From contig JAVBMJ010000074.1 of assembly GCA_031552535.1 (NCBI GenBank), forward strand, positions 1 to 35,596: DNA of 35,596 nucleotides, given 5' to 3'. Of this stretch, positions 8,160-15,997 are shown one piece after another. Positions within the stretch are counted from its first letter, which is position 1, and the number at the start of each line of letters is the position of its first letter. The notes beneath the pieces are model-generated. The model did no database searches. It was not told the DNA's origin and saw nothing but the letters and a program-made list of their open reading frames with translations. Source of the stretch: JAVBMJ01 sp031552535. GTDB lineage: Bacteria; Bacteroidota; Bacteroidia; Bacteroidales; Rikenellaceae. Both the position numbers and the translations under genes were made by a program.

Positions 8160-9308
8160 TTAGAAATGTGCCATTATTTTTTTGGCAGTATTTATAAATT
8201 CCTTTACATCGTCCGTATCGAGCGCCGCACCCAGCGAAACCCTGACACGCGCCGCACCTCGCGGAACGGTGGGATAGCGTATCGCCGTGGTCCAGTAGCC
8301 TTCATCACGCAGCGCCGAGGCCATCTCCAGCGCACGAGCGTTGTCGTGAGCCATCAGCGGGACGATGTGTGACTGCGCACCGTCGAAAAGCGCCGTCAGA
8401 CGGTGCAGGTGTTCGCGCCGCGAAGCGAACCCCTCGAGGCGGCTGACCAGAAAATCACTCCACAACAAGCTTACCGGAGGAAGAGCTGTCGAAAATATCA
8501 GTGTCCGCATACGGTTGACCAGCACTTCGCGCGTCAGCGCGTCGGTCACCACGAACGCCCCGCACGAAGAAAGTGCCTTGCCGAGCGTGGCAACGATCAC
8601 ATCGACCCTTCCCGCCACACCAGCTTCGGCGGCGCAACCCTCGCCACGCGACCCGTAAACCCCGAAAGCGTGCGCCTCGTCGAGGTAGAGCCTGAACCCG
8701 TAGCGCTCTTTGAGGGCCATCAGTTCGCCGAGCGGGGCACGGTCGCCGTCCATGCTGAACACCGATTCAGTCACCACCCACACCTCACCGCGGCAGTCGC
8801 GATGTTTTCGCAACAGCGATTCGAGATGCTCCATATCGTTGTGCCTGAAACGCGTCCAGGCAGCCTCGCACAGCCGCATCCCGTCGATAAGGCTCGCATG
8901 GACAAGTTTATCGGCCAGGACCACGTCGTCATGCCCGGTCAGGGCAGGCAGCACCCCGGTATTGGCAAGGTAGCCGCTACCCGCCACAAGCACCGTTTTA
9001 CCGGGATAAAGTCCTCCCAGCGAAGACTCAAGGCGTGCATATTCCGGGCTATTGCCAGTCATGAGACGCGAGGAAGGGTTGCTCATAACAAACATCTGCG
9101 GCAACACCTCCTCCGATGCCAGCTCCTCAAAAAAACGGGCCTGCAACCCCGCGTCTGAAAGCCCAAGGTAGTCGTTAGACGAAAAGTTAAGGTAACGCCC
9201 CGCCTCGCTCCACACCCACTTCCCATCGGGGCACAACGTCGTCAGACGGCGCAGGTTATCCGCCTGCTCCAATCCATACAGCAATTCGCGTTCAGACTCT
9301 CTGGTCAT
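8160..9308 (-). CDS. bioF: 8-amino-7-oxononanoate synthase-like PLP enzyme
   Basis: BioF condenses pimeloyl-ACP (or CoA) with L-alanine to 8-amino-7-oxononanoate, the first committed step of the biotin ring pathway. The product, 382 residues from the ATG at 9308, belongs to the alpha-oxoamine synthase family of fold-type I PLP enzymes: FSSNDYLGLS near the N-terminus, SSRLMTGN, the cofactor motif DEAHAFGVYG, and ATLGKALSSCG with the Schiff-base lysine. The frame reaches a GTG nine codons upstream (9335), but the family start fits the ATG. No other biotin gene is in the window, so a role in a related condensation (serine palmitoyl- or 2-amino-3-ketobutyrate-type) is not excluded; length and motifs favour BioF. 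Confidence 0.85.
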   Translation of the reverse strand: MTRESERELLYGLEQADNLRRLTTLCPDGKWVWSEAGRYLNFSSNDYLGLSDAGLQARFFEELASEEVLPQMFVMSNPSSRLMTGNSPEYARLESSLGGLYPGKTVLVAGSGYLANTGVLPALTGHDDVVLADKLVHASLIDGMRLCEAAWTRFRHNDMEHLESLLRKHRDCRGEVWVVTESVFSMDGDRAPLGELMALKERYGFRLYLDEAHAFGVYGSRGEGCAAEAGVAGRVDVIVATLGKALSSCGAFVVTDALTREVLVNRMRTLIFSTALPPVSLLWSDFLVSRLEGFASRREHLHRLTALFDGAQSHIVPLMAHDNARALEMASALRDEGYWTTAIRYPTVPRGAARVRVSLGAALDTDDVKEFINTAKKIMAHF

Positions 9309-9505
9309 AATCGGTCTATTATCATCTTCCGGCACCAGACGACTTTAAGCCAGGTCCCAGAAAGCCAAACATTCGTTATATGAGGTACCATGCTATGCTC
9401 CGACAGGTTTGCAGACATGACTGCCATAATTCCAGTCTGAAACCACCGTCCGCGAAGCCGGCGCGTCCACCTGCGAACAGGGACAAAACACCTCCACAAA
9501 TAACT

Positions 9506-10792
9506 CTAATACAGATAATTATCAAACGGATAGCGGCCTGCGTGGATCTCGCGCACCATGCCGTAAAGATCCTTGCGCAACTTGTCGATGTTGGTCTTCT
9601 CGCGGGCTGAGATAAATATTGCAGGGGTACTGCCACGGGCCATCCAACTCCGCTTAAGATCGTCCAGCGAACGGTTTTCGCGGCCCGACTCGGTCAGATC
9701 ATCCTCATCCTTGGCAATATAGCTGAAGGCATCGGTCTTGTTGAAGACCAGGAACACAGGTTTATCACCTGCTCCTATCTCGCGTAGCGTCTGTTCGACT
9801 ACCGCTATCTGGTCCTCGAAATTAGGATGCGATATATCGACGACGTGCAACAAAAGGTCGGCCTCCCGCACCTCGTCGAGGGTGGACTTGAACGATTCGA
9901 CCAACTGGTGGGGCAATTTACGTATAAATCCCACGGTATCCGACAGCAGGAATGGGATATTCTCAAAAACCACTTTACGCACGGTGGTATCGAGCGTGGC
10001 GAAAAGTTTATTTTCGGCCAGGAGTTCGCTCTTCGTTATCAGGTTCATCAATGTAGACTTGCCGACGTTGGTGTATCCTACCAACGCGACCCTGACCATC
10101 GATCCGCGGTTGCTCCGCTGCACAGCCATCTGGCGGTCGATCTTGCGAAGTTCTTCCTTCAGCCGGGTGATGCGGTTGCGGACAATGCGGCGGTCTGTCT
10201 CAATTTCGCGCTCGCCAGATCCGCCGCGGGTCCCCGTACCGCCACGCTGGCGCTCAAGGTGTGTCCACATGCCGGTAAGACGCGGAAGGAGGTACTCATA
10301 ACGGGCCAGATCGACCTGAGTCCTGGCGTAAGCCGTCGTGGCCCTGGACGCAAATATATTAAGTATCAGGTTAGTGCGGTCGAGTATCCTGCGGCCGGCC
10401 TCTTTTTCCAGGTTGCGGGTCTGTGACGGAGACAACTCATCGTCGAAGATGATGGTATCCACTCCATTTTCTTCGCAATATGTCAGTATCTCCTGCAACT
10501 TGCCCGGTCCCACGAAGGTCCGCGTATTAGGCTGCGGCAGACGTTGCGTAAACCGTCTGAGGCTCGCGATGTCTGCTGTGCGGGCCAGGAAATCCAACTC
10601 GTCAAGATATTCGGCCGTCTGGCCATCGCTTTGGCCGTCACATATAACTGCCACTAAAACAGCACTCTCAGATTTAGTCTCTCTCTCTTTTTCAGTCACT
10701 TTTATCCTCTGTTTAAACTCATATTCTTCCACTTGCCGCGATTTGGCGTCTGTCCGGATTTCCTCTGAAAATACAGGCAGACCCTCAGGCAT
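9506..10792 (-). CDS. hflX: Ribosome-associated GTPase HflX
   Basis: HflX binds the 50S subunit and helps split or rescue stalled ribosomes with GTP. The sequence shows the HflX N-terminal domain (TRTFVGPGKLQEI, then DDELSPSQTRNLEKE and DRTNLILNIFASRATT), a basic helical linker with a Gly-rich loop (GGTGTRGGSGE), and the G domain with GYTNVGKST, DTVGFIRKLPH and NKTD. Length (428 residues from the ATG at 10792) is typical. The first 31 residues do not look like the family, and their DNA resembles a MITE end. A GTG at 10699 gives a more family-like start, KVTEKERETKSESAVLV. A CCCCGCA..TGCGGGG hairpin (10868-10893) lies upstream. Confidence 0.93.
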   Translation of the reverse strand: MPEGLPVFSEEIRTDAKSRQVEEYEFKQRIKVTEKERETKSESAVLVAVICDGQSDGQTAEYLDELDFLARTADIASLRRFTQRLPQPNTRTFVGPGKLQEILTYCEENGVDTIIFDDELSPSQTRNLEKEAGRRILDRTNLILNIFASRATTAYARTQVDLARYEYLLPRLTGMWTHLERQRGGTGTRGGSGEREIETDRRIVRNRITRLKEELRKIDRQMAVQRSNRGSMVRVALVGYTNVGKSTLMNLITKSELLAENKLFATLDTTVRKVVFENIPFLLSDTVGFIRKLPHQLVESFKSTLDEVREADLLLHVVDISHPNFEDQIAVVEQTLREIGAGDKPVFLVFNKTDAFSYIAKDEDDLTESGRENRSLDDLKRSWMARGSTPAIFISAREKTNIDKLRKDLYGMVREIHAGRYPFDNYLY

Positions 10793-10998
10793 CCATAAGG
10801 TGCGGCCTAAACTTTCACCGGGAGAACCAGGATGTTAACGCACTCTATCCGGACAGGTTCCAAATTTCCCCGCATCTGAATTCTCCTGCGGGGTATGTTC
10901 CACCGACAGGCGTTGCAAAAATTACTCCTAAGATGCGCTGCAAACAAAAATCCGGAGCAAACACCCGAAGCGTCACCGCCGGGAGCGTCTGATCCGGG

Positions 10999-11048
10999 AT
11001 TTTATGTTCTGTCCGGTTTCCTGATGGAAACCGGACAGAACATAAAAT
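10999..11048. repeat. 23-bp perfect hairpin, MITE-like core
   Basis: Arms 10999-11021 and 11026-11048 pair perfectly around TGAT. Each arm has GTTCTGTCCGGTTTCC, which resembles the MITE terminal core TCTGTC..TTTCC. It is not next to a stop codon, so a terminator role is unlikely unless hidden transcription exists. Confidence 0.6.
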
Positions 11049-11181
11049 CAGCGGCACGCCGCTGCATATTCATACGATACTTCCAAAGCGTAACATATTT
11101 CCCGTCCGGCACATCCGGCACATTGAAAGTCACTGCTCCGGGAAATGTGTTTCCCAAAAGCCATGATGTTAAGAGCCTGTC

Positions 11182-11348
11182 TAAGAAACTGTTTAAAAAT
11201 ATTTCTTTCGTTCTTTTCCTGCTGTTTGCCGCGCTTTTTCGCGGTGGAATTCGTTAAACAGGAGCCGCTATTCGCCTCATTCCTCCACAAAAAATCATCG
11301 ACAAACAGATGTAAAATAATTTCGGTAATATTCTTAAACAGTTTCTAA
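11182..11348. mobile_element. MITE, subfamily A' (TAA target repeat)
   Basis: A 161-bp element (11185-11345) starts GAAACTGTTTAAAAATATTTC and ends with the reverse complement GTAATATTCTTAAACAGTTTC; TAA is directly repeated at 11182-11184 and 11346-11348. Its centre (CGTTAAACAGGAGCCGCTATTCGCCTCAT) is closely shared with the subfamily A element at 6544, so A and A' have the same core with different ends. Confidence 0.85.
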
Positions 11349-11352
11349 GGTT

Positions 11353-11490
11353 CACGCCCGTCTTTTACGTTTTTTCCGCCCGGTCTTCGTCTGCTTTACT
11401 TGAAATACTCCCCCGGTATTGTTTCGAAAAACAAACTTGTCCTGACAAAAAATAACGCAAAATCCGAACAGTGTCATTGTTAACACGCCT
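11353..11490. repeat. 3' flank of tonB copy 1, homologous to that of copy 2
   Basis: This segment aligns along most of its length with 12830-12960 (shared blocks include CCCGGTATTG, AAAAATAA.GC.AAATCCG and GTTAAC.C.CCTTA). Each copy lies 3' of a tonB gene, about 110 bp away for copy 1 and about 280 bp for copy 2. It is best explained as part of the same duplication that made the two tonB genes; it could also be a conserved 3' RNA structure. Confidence 0.6.
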
Positions 11491-11596
11491 TAGCTTAGCT
11501 AAGCGACGGTACAAGCCACAACCGGCCCATGCGAACAGTCGCCACACTACTACTTCGACCAACGACCGCCCAAGCCACAACCGGCCCACGCCTGCC

Positions 11597-12268
11597 CTAT
11601 TGCAACCTGAACTCTACCGGGATATTGAACTTTACGCGAACCGGCATAGTGCGCTGTTTTCCCGGAGTCCACTTCGGAGACAAGCCCAAGACCCTTATTG
11701 TCTCTTCGGAAAGCGAACGGTCGGGACTTTGCAGTATCTCGATATTGGTCAAAGAACCATCTTTTTCGATAACGAACGACACAACAACCTTGCCTTGGAT
11801 CCCGTTATCGGCAGCAACAGCAGGATATTTGATCTGTTTCATTACCCAAGCACGGAACATGCCCTCATCACCGCCTTCGAATGCCGGCATAAACTCGGCG
11901 ACAAGGAATACCGCGTCGTCTACAGGTTTCTCAGATCTGGTCACCTGGGGAATATACACGCCTCCCTCTTCGAAAACAGTAGGATCCCAGACATCGGTTA
12001 TTTTTGTTGTATTATCCACTATTTTGAATCCGTCGAAGCTGATAGCTATTTTCTGAACAGGCGCCGATCCGGGCTCGTCTGGGATCGACGGAGGCAGCTG
12101 TTCTGCAGCGACATACACACTTTCTGGAGCTACATTGACAATAACACGTTCGCGTTGCGAATAGCTGAAAGCGGCAATCATCGCCCCTATTGCGACTATC
12201 ATTCCAATCTGAAGCAGCAATCCCCGCTTATTTTGGAGGCTCGCTTTTGGTGATTTCTTAACTTCCAT
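11597..12268 (-). CDS. tonB: Energy transducer TonB, copy 1
   Basis: TonB carries the proton-motive-force signal of ExbBD across the periplasm to TonB-dependent outer-membrane receptors. The protein is 223 residues from the ATG at 12268; the frame continues only two codons to a GTG. It has a cytoplasmic start MEVKKSPKASLQNKRG, one membrane helix (about 17-36), a short periplasmic linker without the Pro/Lys repeats of enterobacterial TonB, and a C-terminal TonB domain (MFRAWVMKQIKYPAVAADNGIQGKVVVSFVIEKDG...). It is closely related to the gene at 13237-13917, with the same topology. No exbB or exbD is adjacent. A MITE begins 17 bp upstream of the start codon, so its promoter must be in or beyond repetitive DNA. 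Confidence 0.9.
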   Translation of the reverse strand: MEVKKSPKASLQNKRGLLLQIGMIVAIGAMIAAFSYSQRERVIVNVAPESVYVAAEQLPPSIPDEPGSAPVQKIAISFDGFKIVDNTTKITDVWDPTVFEEGGVYIPQVTRSEKPVDDAVFLVAEFMPAFEGGDEGMFRAWVMKQIKYPAVAADNGIQGKVVVSFVIEKDGSLTNIEILQSPDRSLSEETIRVLGLSPKWTPGKQRTMPVRVKFNIPVEFRLQ

Positions 12269-12284
12269 GGCCACTGTTTTATAG

Positions 12285-12526
12285 TTAGAGTTTGTCTAAT
12301 TTTCCAGAGGGAAATATGGCGAAAGCCGAGGACAGAGCGTCGAACTACGTTCGAAAGCTACGGCCGAGGAGCATCCCATATTATGTAAAATAGTTGCGAA
12401 TTATTTTCAGAGCTATTTTTCACAAAAATCGAGGAGCATAGTGGTGCTATGTGACGGGATTCTCGTAAAAAAGAGACCAAAAAGAAACAAGAAGTAGTTT
12501 CGTCTGGAAATTTAGACAGGCTCTTA
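12285..12526. mobile_element. MITE, long subfamily B (TTA target repeat)
   Basis: A 236-bp element (12288-12523) has ends GAGTTTGTCTAATTTTCCAG and CTGGAAATTTAGACAGGCTC and a TTA direct repeat (12285-12287, 12524-12526). The right half matches the element at 7833 in reverse; the left half is a different sequence, so it is a longer variant or composite. It abuts the next MITE and both use the same TTA at 12524-12526. It sits directly before tonB copy 1. Confidence 0.85.
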
Positions 12527-12689
12527 GAAACTGTTTAAAAATATTAATCTTGTTCTTTTCCATCTATTCCCGTTATTCTTTCCCGCCGATATTTGCTCCA
12601 TATTCCCGATATGCAGCTTCATACCGGCGAAAAACACTACCGGGAATATGTGAAAAATAATTTCGGTAATATTTTTAAACAGTTTCTTA
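12524..12689. mobile_element. MITE, subfamily A' (TTA target repeat), abutting the previous one
   Basis: A 160-bp element (12527-12686) begins GAAACTGTTTAAAAATATTAA and ends TAATATTTTTAAACAGTTTC, with TTA at 12524-12526 and 12687-12689. Its core (TATTCCCGATATGCAGCTTCATACCGGCG) matches the core of the element at 15995 in inverted orientation, not the core of the element at 11182. Thus at least two cores circulate with the same ends. Confidence 0.85.
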
Positions 12690-12829
12690 GACAATAATAG
12701 TACTATCCCCCCATACCTTCCGCCACCACCCTGTCTTCAACACCCACTCCTACACAGACATTACCCGGTTCAGGATCAGCCCTGAACATCCGCTCCTATC
12801 CAAGCATTAGGGCGTGTCAACACTAAATT

Positions 12830-12960
12830 AATGTACGCCCGTTTACATTCTTTTTCGCCTGCCTTCCTGCAATACACCCGGTATTGCATTGTAAAACAGG
12901 GTTATCCGGGAAAAATAATGCGAAATCCGGACTTTGCCATCAGCGTTAACGCTCCTTAAT
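12830..12960. repeat. 3' flank of tonB copy 2, homologous to that of copy 1
   Basis: This is the partner of 11353-11490. Conservation of a non-coding stretch beside both tonB genes supports a tandem duplication of the gene plus 3' DNA. In this copy the region is further from the stop codon (13237) because the tandem repeat lies between. Confidence 0.6.
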
Positions 12961-12980
12961 TCGTCCGCAACCCGTTAATC

Positions 12981-13063
12981 TCCTGTCCCGCTCGCCCGCC
13001 TGTCCCGCTCTCCTGTCTCGCTCGCCCGCCTGTCCCGCTCTCCTGTCCCGCTCACGCCCGCCT
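12981..13063. repeat. 30-bp tandem repeat, about 2.8 copies
   Basis: The unit TCCTGTCCCGCTCGCCCGCC plus TGTCCCGCTC repeats at 12981-13010 and 13011-13040 (one mismatch) and partly at 13041-13063. Each unit is itself two similar half-units (TCCTGTCCCGCTC and CCTGTCCCGCTC). It is non-coding and probably a slippage-prone microduplication; copy number may vary between strains. Confidence 0.8.
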
Positions 13064-13236
13064 CTAACCCAAATCCTCAGAAACCGCTTACAACTTCTCT
13101 ACTCCAGCCCCGCTATGCCAAATACTTTCCGGCATCAACAATTGCTGTACGCACCCATCATTAAACAACCCTGCCCCGGGCCTTCGACCTAAACAGGCGG
13201 AGATCCGGGGCAACAGTTAGATTGCTGGAAACGCCT

Positions 13237-13917
13237 CTAATTCTGTATCTTAAACTCTACAGGCAAGTTATATTTCACACGCACCGGAGCACTACGCTGT
13301 TTGCCGGGAGTCCATTTAGGCGAAGTCTGCAGGACACGGATAGCTTCCTCGGAGAGCGAACGGTCGGGTGTCTGCAACACAGTGATGTTGGTCAGCGAAC
13401 CGTCTTTCTCTATGACAAACGAAATGATGACCTTCCCAGAAATCCCGTTCTCAGAGGCGATGGAAGGATATTTCAACTGTTTCTGGACCCACGTACGGAA
13501 AGTGCTAAGATCGCCTCCCTGGAATGAAGGCATGACTTCGGCCACAATAAACGGCTCGTCAGAGTCGTGCTGTTCTTCTTTTTTCGCGATAACAGGAACA
13601 ACGATGTCTGTTTCACCGAAGTCGGCAAACGTTACGTCGGTAGTGATTTTCCGGTCGTTGGTCACCACGTTGATAATATCAGAAACCACGGTGATCGTCT
13701 GTTTTACAGGCTCTGGCGGCTTTTGATCCTGGCGGGTGATTTCCACTATGTCCTCCTCAACAGAAGCTATTTTCATGTCAATCTCCTGAATTTTCTGTTC
13801 AGGCTGGCTGACTGCGAATGCTGCGATCATAAGGCCGATCGCAACAATAAGTCCGATCTCAAGCAACAACCCCCTCTTATTCTGGAGGTCGGCTTTAGGT
13901 GTTTTTTTGATTTCCAT
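13237..13917 (-). CDS. tonB: Energy transducer TonB, copy 2
   Basis: This 226-residue TonB has the same plan as copy 1: cytoplasmic MEIKKTPKADLQNKRG, one membrane helix (about 18-37), a short acidic periplasmic linker and a C-terminal TonB domain (TFRTWVQKQLKYPSIASENGISGKVIISFVIEKDG). It would link ExbBD to outer-membrane receptors. The linkers of the two copies differ (residues about 40-130) while membrane and C-terminal parts are close, which suggests partly different partners. It has a clear promoter of its own at 14055-14084 with a leader of about 130 bases, while copy 1 has none that I can see. Confidence 0.92.
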   Translation of the reverse strand: MEIKKTPKADLQNKRGLLLEIGLIVAIGLMIAAFAVSQPEQKIQEIDMKIASVEEDIVEITRQDQKPPEPVKQTITVVSDIINVVTNDRKITTDVTFADFGETDIVVPVIAKKEEQHDSDEPFIVAEVMPSFQGGDLSTFRTWVQKQLKYPSIASENGISGKVIISFVIEKDGSLTNITVLQTPDRSLSEEAIRVLQTSPKWTPGKQRSAPVRVKYNLPVEFKIQN

Positions 13918-14054
13918 TTAATATCTGTTTTTACGGTTTGACACTATAAAATCCAAATCACCGGACCGGGGGACAGGCTCCCAATAACGCACCACCTGCC
14001 TAAGCCAGCCCTCATCCTGCGATATGCAATCATTCAAGGCCCACTATCCTACGA

Positions 14055-14084
14055 CAAATATAGTCACAAATCACGAAAAACAAA
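14055..14084 (-). promoter_or_regulatory. Promoter of tonB copy 2
   Basis: On the minus strand: TTTG (14081-14084), 18 bp, then TATATTTG (14055-14062), an exact match to TAnnTTTG. Transcription would start near 14048, leaving a leader of about 130 bases before the ATG at 13917. Confidence 0.7.
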
Positions 14085-14126
14085 CAATAAAATTAAAAAA
14101 AACTATTTTTATGGATCATACTGGGA

Positions 14127-14153
14127 ATTGTCAGGTTTTTTTAGCTATATTTG
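14127..14153 (+). promoter_or_regulatory. Promoter of tRNA-Ala
   Basis: TATATTTG at 14146-14153 matches the -7 consensus exactly and ends 11 bp before the mature tRNA start. The best -33 candidate, ATTG at 14127-14130, is 15 bp upstream, closer than usual. The start point would be near 14160. It is divergent from the tonB promoter. Confidence 0.6.
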
Positions 14154-14164
14154 CGGCGTGAAAA

Positions 14165-14238
<74 letters not shown>

Positions 14239-14247
14239 CAACGACCG

Positions 14248-14273
14248 AAAAGGCTGCCCGAAGGCAGCCTTTT
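14248..14273 (+). terminator. Terminator of tRNA-Ala
   Basis: AAAAGGCTGCC (14248-14258) pairs perfectly with GGCAGCCTTTT (14263-14273) around CGAA, ending in four T. It directly follows the tRNA and precedes rlmN. Confidence 0.9.
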
Positions 14274-14305
14274 CGTATTACAAGTCTTTTACACAGCCGG
14301 GATCT

Positions 14306-15334
14306 ATGGAGACAAAAGAATGGTTATACGGTAAAACGCTGGAGCAGCTCTCCGGGATAGCCGCAGAACTGGGTATGCAGCGGTATACCGCTGCACAGAT
14401 CGCCTCGTGGATATACCGCCGCGGTGTGACGGAAATTGCAGCTATGAGCGACCTGCCCGCGAAGAAACGGGAGGCGCTCTGTGAACGATACCGGATAGGG
14501 GCGCTTGAGGTGAAATCGCGGGCGTTGTCGGCCGACGGCACTGAAAAATACCTGTTCCCTACTCTGAACGGAGGATACATAGAGTCGGCGCTGATTCCCG
14601 ACGGAGACCGGGCGACGCTATGCGTATCGTCGCAGGCCGGGTGCAAAATGGCGTGCGGGTTCTGCATGACCGGCAAGCAGGGTTTCGCGCACAACCTCAC
14701 CTCAGGCGAAATACTCAACCAGGGTGCACGCACCGTGGGGTTCGACCGCCTGACAAACATAGTGTATATGGGCATGGGCGAACCGCTTGACAACCTGCAG
14801 GAAGTGCTCCGTTCGCTCGAGATAATGACCTCTCCGTGGGGCTACGGCTGGAGCCCCACGCGCATAACGGTCTCCACCATAGGGCTTCTGCCTGCGATGA
14901 ACGAACTGCTCGACCACAGCAACGTGCATTTGGCTGTGAGCCTGCACAATCCTTTCGGGGAAGAGAGAGCGCAGTTGATGCCGCTCGAAAAGGTGCATCC
15001 TATCGAACGCACGGTGGAGGCGCTGAAAGCCCGCGGCTTCAACTCTCAGCGCAGGGTGAGCTTCGAATATATCGTACTGAAAGGATGGAACGACTCGCCA
15101 CGGCATGTAAAGGGCCTGTGCCGGCTACTCGATGGCCTGAAATGCCGTATCAACCTGATAAGGTTTCACCGGATACCCGGCTCGCCGTTCGAAAGCCCGT
15201 CGCGTGAAGAGGTATTGCAACTACGGGACATGCTAACCTCGAAGGGTATACACACCACTCTCAGAGCATCGCGAGGCGAAGATATACAGGCTGCATGCGG
15301 ACTGTTGTCGACAAAAAAACTGTCGGAAAAGTAA
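14306..15334 (+). CDS. rlmN: Dual-specificity RNA methyltransferase RlmN
   Basis: RlmN is a radical-SAM enzyme that makes 2-methyladenosine at A2503 of 23S rRNA and at A37 of some tRNAs. The 342-residue protein has the CxxxCxxC cluster motif in GCKMACGFCMTG, GMGEPLDNL, SLHNPF and the C-terminal region with SRGEDIQAACGLL, whose cysteine lies where the methyl-accepting cysteine is expected. The open frame extends upstream through the tRNA-Ala gene; the ATG at 14306 is the first start after the tRNA terminator and gives the family N-terminus METKEWLYGKTLEQL. Length is normal. Confidence 0.95.
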   Translation: METKEWLYGKTLEQLSGIAAELGMQRYTAAQIASWIYRRGVTEIAAMSDLPAKKREALCERYRIGALEVKSRALSADGTEKYLFPTLNGGYIESALIPDGDRATLCVSSQAGCKMACGFCMTGKQGFAHNLTSGEILNQGARTVGFDRLTNIVYMGMGEPLDNLQEVLRSLEIMTSPWGYGWSPTRITVSTIGLLPAMNELLDHSNVHLAVSLHNPFGEERAQLMPLEKVHPIERTVEALKARGFNSQRRVSFEYIVLKGWNDSPRHVKGLCRLLDGLKCRINLIRFHRIPGSPFESPSREEVLQLRDMLTSKGIHTTLRASRGEDIQAACGLLSTKKLSEK

Positions 15335-15374
15335 ATTCTATATTTTTTGCATAAAATTTGCTATAATAATACAC

Positions 15375-15431
15375 CTGCCGGCGGAAAAGAATAACGGGAA
15401 GAGGTGAGAAATATTTTCAACCAGTTTCTTA
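15375..15431. mobile_element. Truncated MITE (right half, A' type)
   Basis: Bases 15375-15428 match the right half of the element at 12524 (GCCGGCG, AATAACGGGAA, GTGAGAAATATTTTCAA, CCAGTTTC) and end at TTA (15429-15431). The left half is missing; the rlmN stop is 40 bp to the left. Confidence 0.6.
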
Positions 15432-15527
15432 GGTTCGCCAGGACCATATGCAACTGCGTCCAGGAGGCTTTCAGCATAAACATGATATCAAAAAATTATT
15501 ATTGGAACGACTAATTACAAGCAACTT

Positions 15528-15950
15528 ATGAAAAAATTATTATTCAGTATCGTCCTGACGATAGGACTCGGGACAGCAGTAGCACAGGAGGCTGCAGGCG
15601 TTAAATTCGGTAGCGACATGACCGCCGCGCTCGAAAAGGCGAAAACGGAGAATAAACCCGTATTTATCGACATCTTCGCCTCATGGTGCGGTTACTGCAA
15701 ACAGATGGATGCCAAGGTGTTCTCGCAGGAGACGGTCGGTGACTACATGAACGCGAACCTGGTCAATGTACGCATCGACGGCGACAAAGGCGACGGTAAA
15801 TCCCTGGCGGCAAAATACCGTATCAGAGGTTATCCTACCTTTATAATATTGGATTGCAACGGCAACGAGTTGGGACGTATAGCTGGCGCCGTGCTCGATC
15901 CGGGCGACTTTGTCCGGCGTGTCAAAGCGATTGTGCCGCAGGCGAAATAA
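15528..15950 (+). CDS. Periplasmic thioredoxin-like protein
   Basis: A 140-residue exported thioredoxin-fold protein. It has an N-terminal signal peptide (MKKLLFSIVLTIGLGTAVAQ, cleavage probably after residue 19), then one thioredoxin domain with the redox pair in ASWCGYCKQM (Cys54, Cys57) and the cis-proline in RGYPTFI. The WCGYC version is typical of thioredoxin_7 and DsbD-gamma-like periplasmic proteins that reduce or shuffle disulfides. The exact partner is unknown; no DsbD or cytochrome c gene is adjacent. MITE remnants lie on both sides. Confidence 0.88.
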   Translation: MKKLLFSIVLTIGLGTAVAQEAAGVKFGSDMTAALEKAKTENKPVFIDIFASWCGYCKQMDAKVFSQETVGDYMNANLVNVRIDGDKGDGKSLAAKYRIRGYPTFIILDCNGNELGRIAGAVLDPGDFVRRVKAIVPQAK

Positions 15951-15980
15951 TGAACAAAAACGGTTGGCTGCAACTTTCAA

Positions 15981-15997
15981 TGCACAACGGGTTTTAA
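15981..15997. repeat. Truncated end of element C
   Basis: TGCACAACGGGTTTTAA repeats the right end of the element at 7733-8127 (TGCACAACGGGTTTTTAA). The MITE at 15995 inserted at its edge, using the TAA as target. Confidence 0.55.

Larger units (their letters stand above)
10793..11596. other. Gene-free interval rich in hairpins and a MITE
   Basis: This 800-bp interval between hflX and tonB contains no supported gene. It holds a 7-bp GC hairpin (10868-10893), a 23-bp perfect hairpin (10999-11048), the MITE at 11182-11348, and a segment (11353-11490) homologous to the 3' flank of the other tonB gene. A 9-bp AGAGCCTGT (11172-11180), matching a subfamily B end, immediately precedes the MITE. Confidence 0.6.
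12690..13236. other. Rest of the tonB-tonB interval
   Basis: No gene is supported here. It holds the homologous tonB 3' flank (12830-12960), a 30-bp tandem repeat (12981-13063), and small hairpins (TTCAGG..CCCTGAA near 12765; GGGCGT..GTACGCCC at 12811-12835, a possible terminator-like stem). The stretch is unusually C-rich on the plus strand around 12960-13080. Confidence 0.5.

Noticed and set aside
11360..11483. 41-codon minus-strand frame in the tonB 3' flank as a small gene
   Set aside because: The homologous segment at 12830-12960 has a stop after 12 codons in the same frame, so protein coding is not conserved.
12981..13063. Tandem repeat considered as a CRISPR array
   Set aside because: Units are directly contiguous with no unique spacers, and no cas genes are present.
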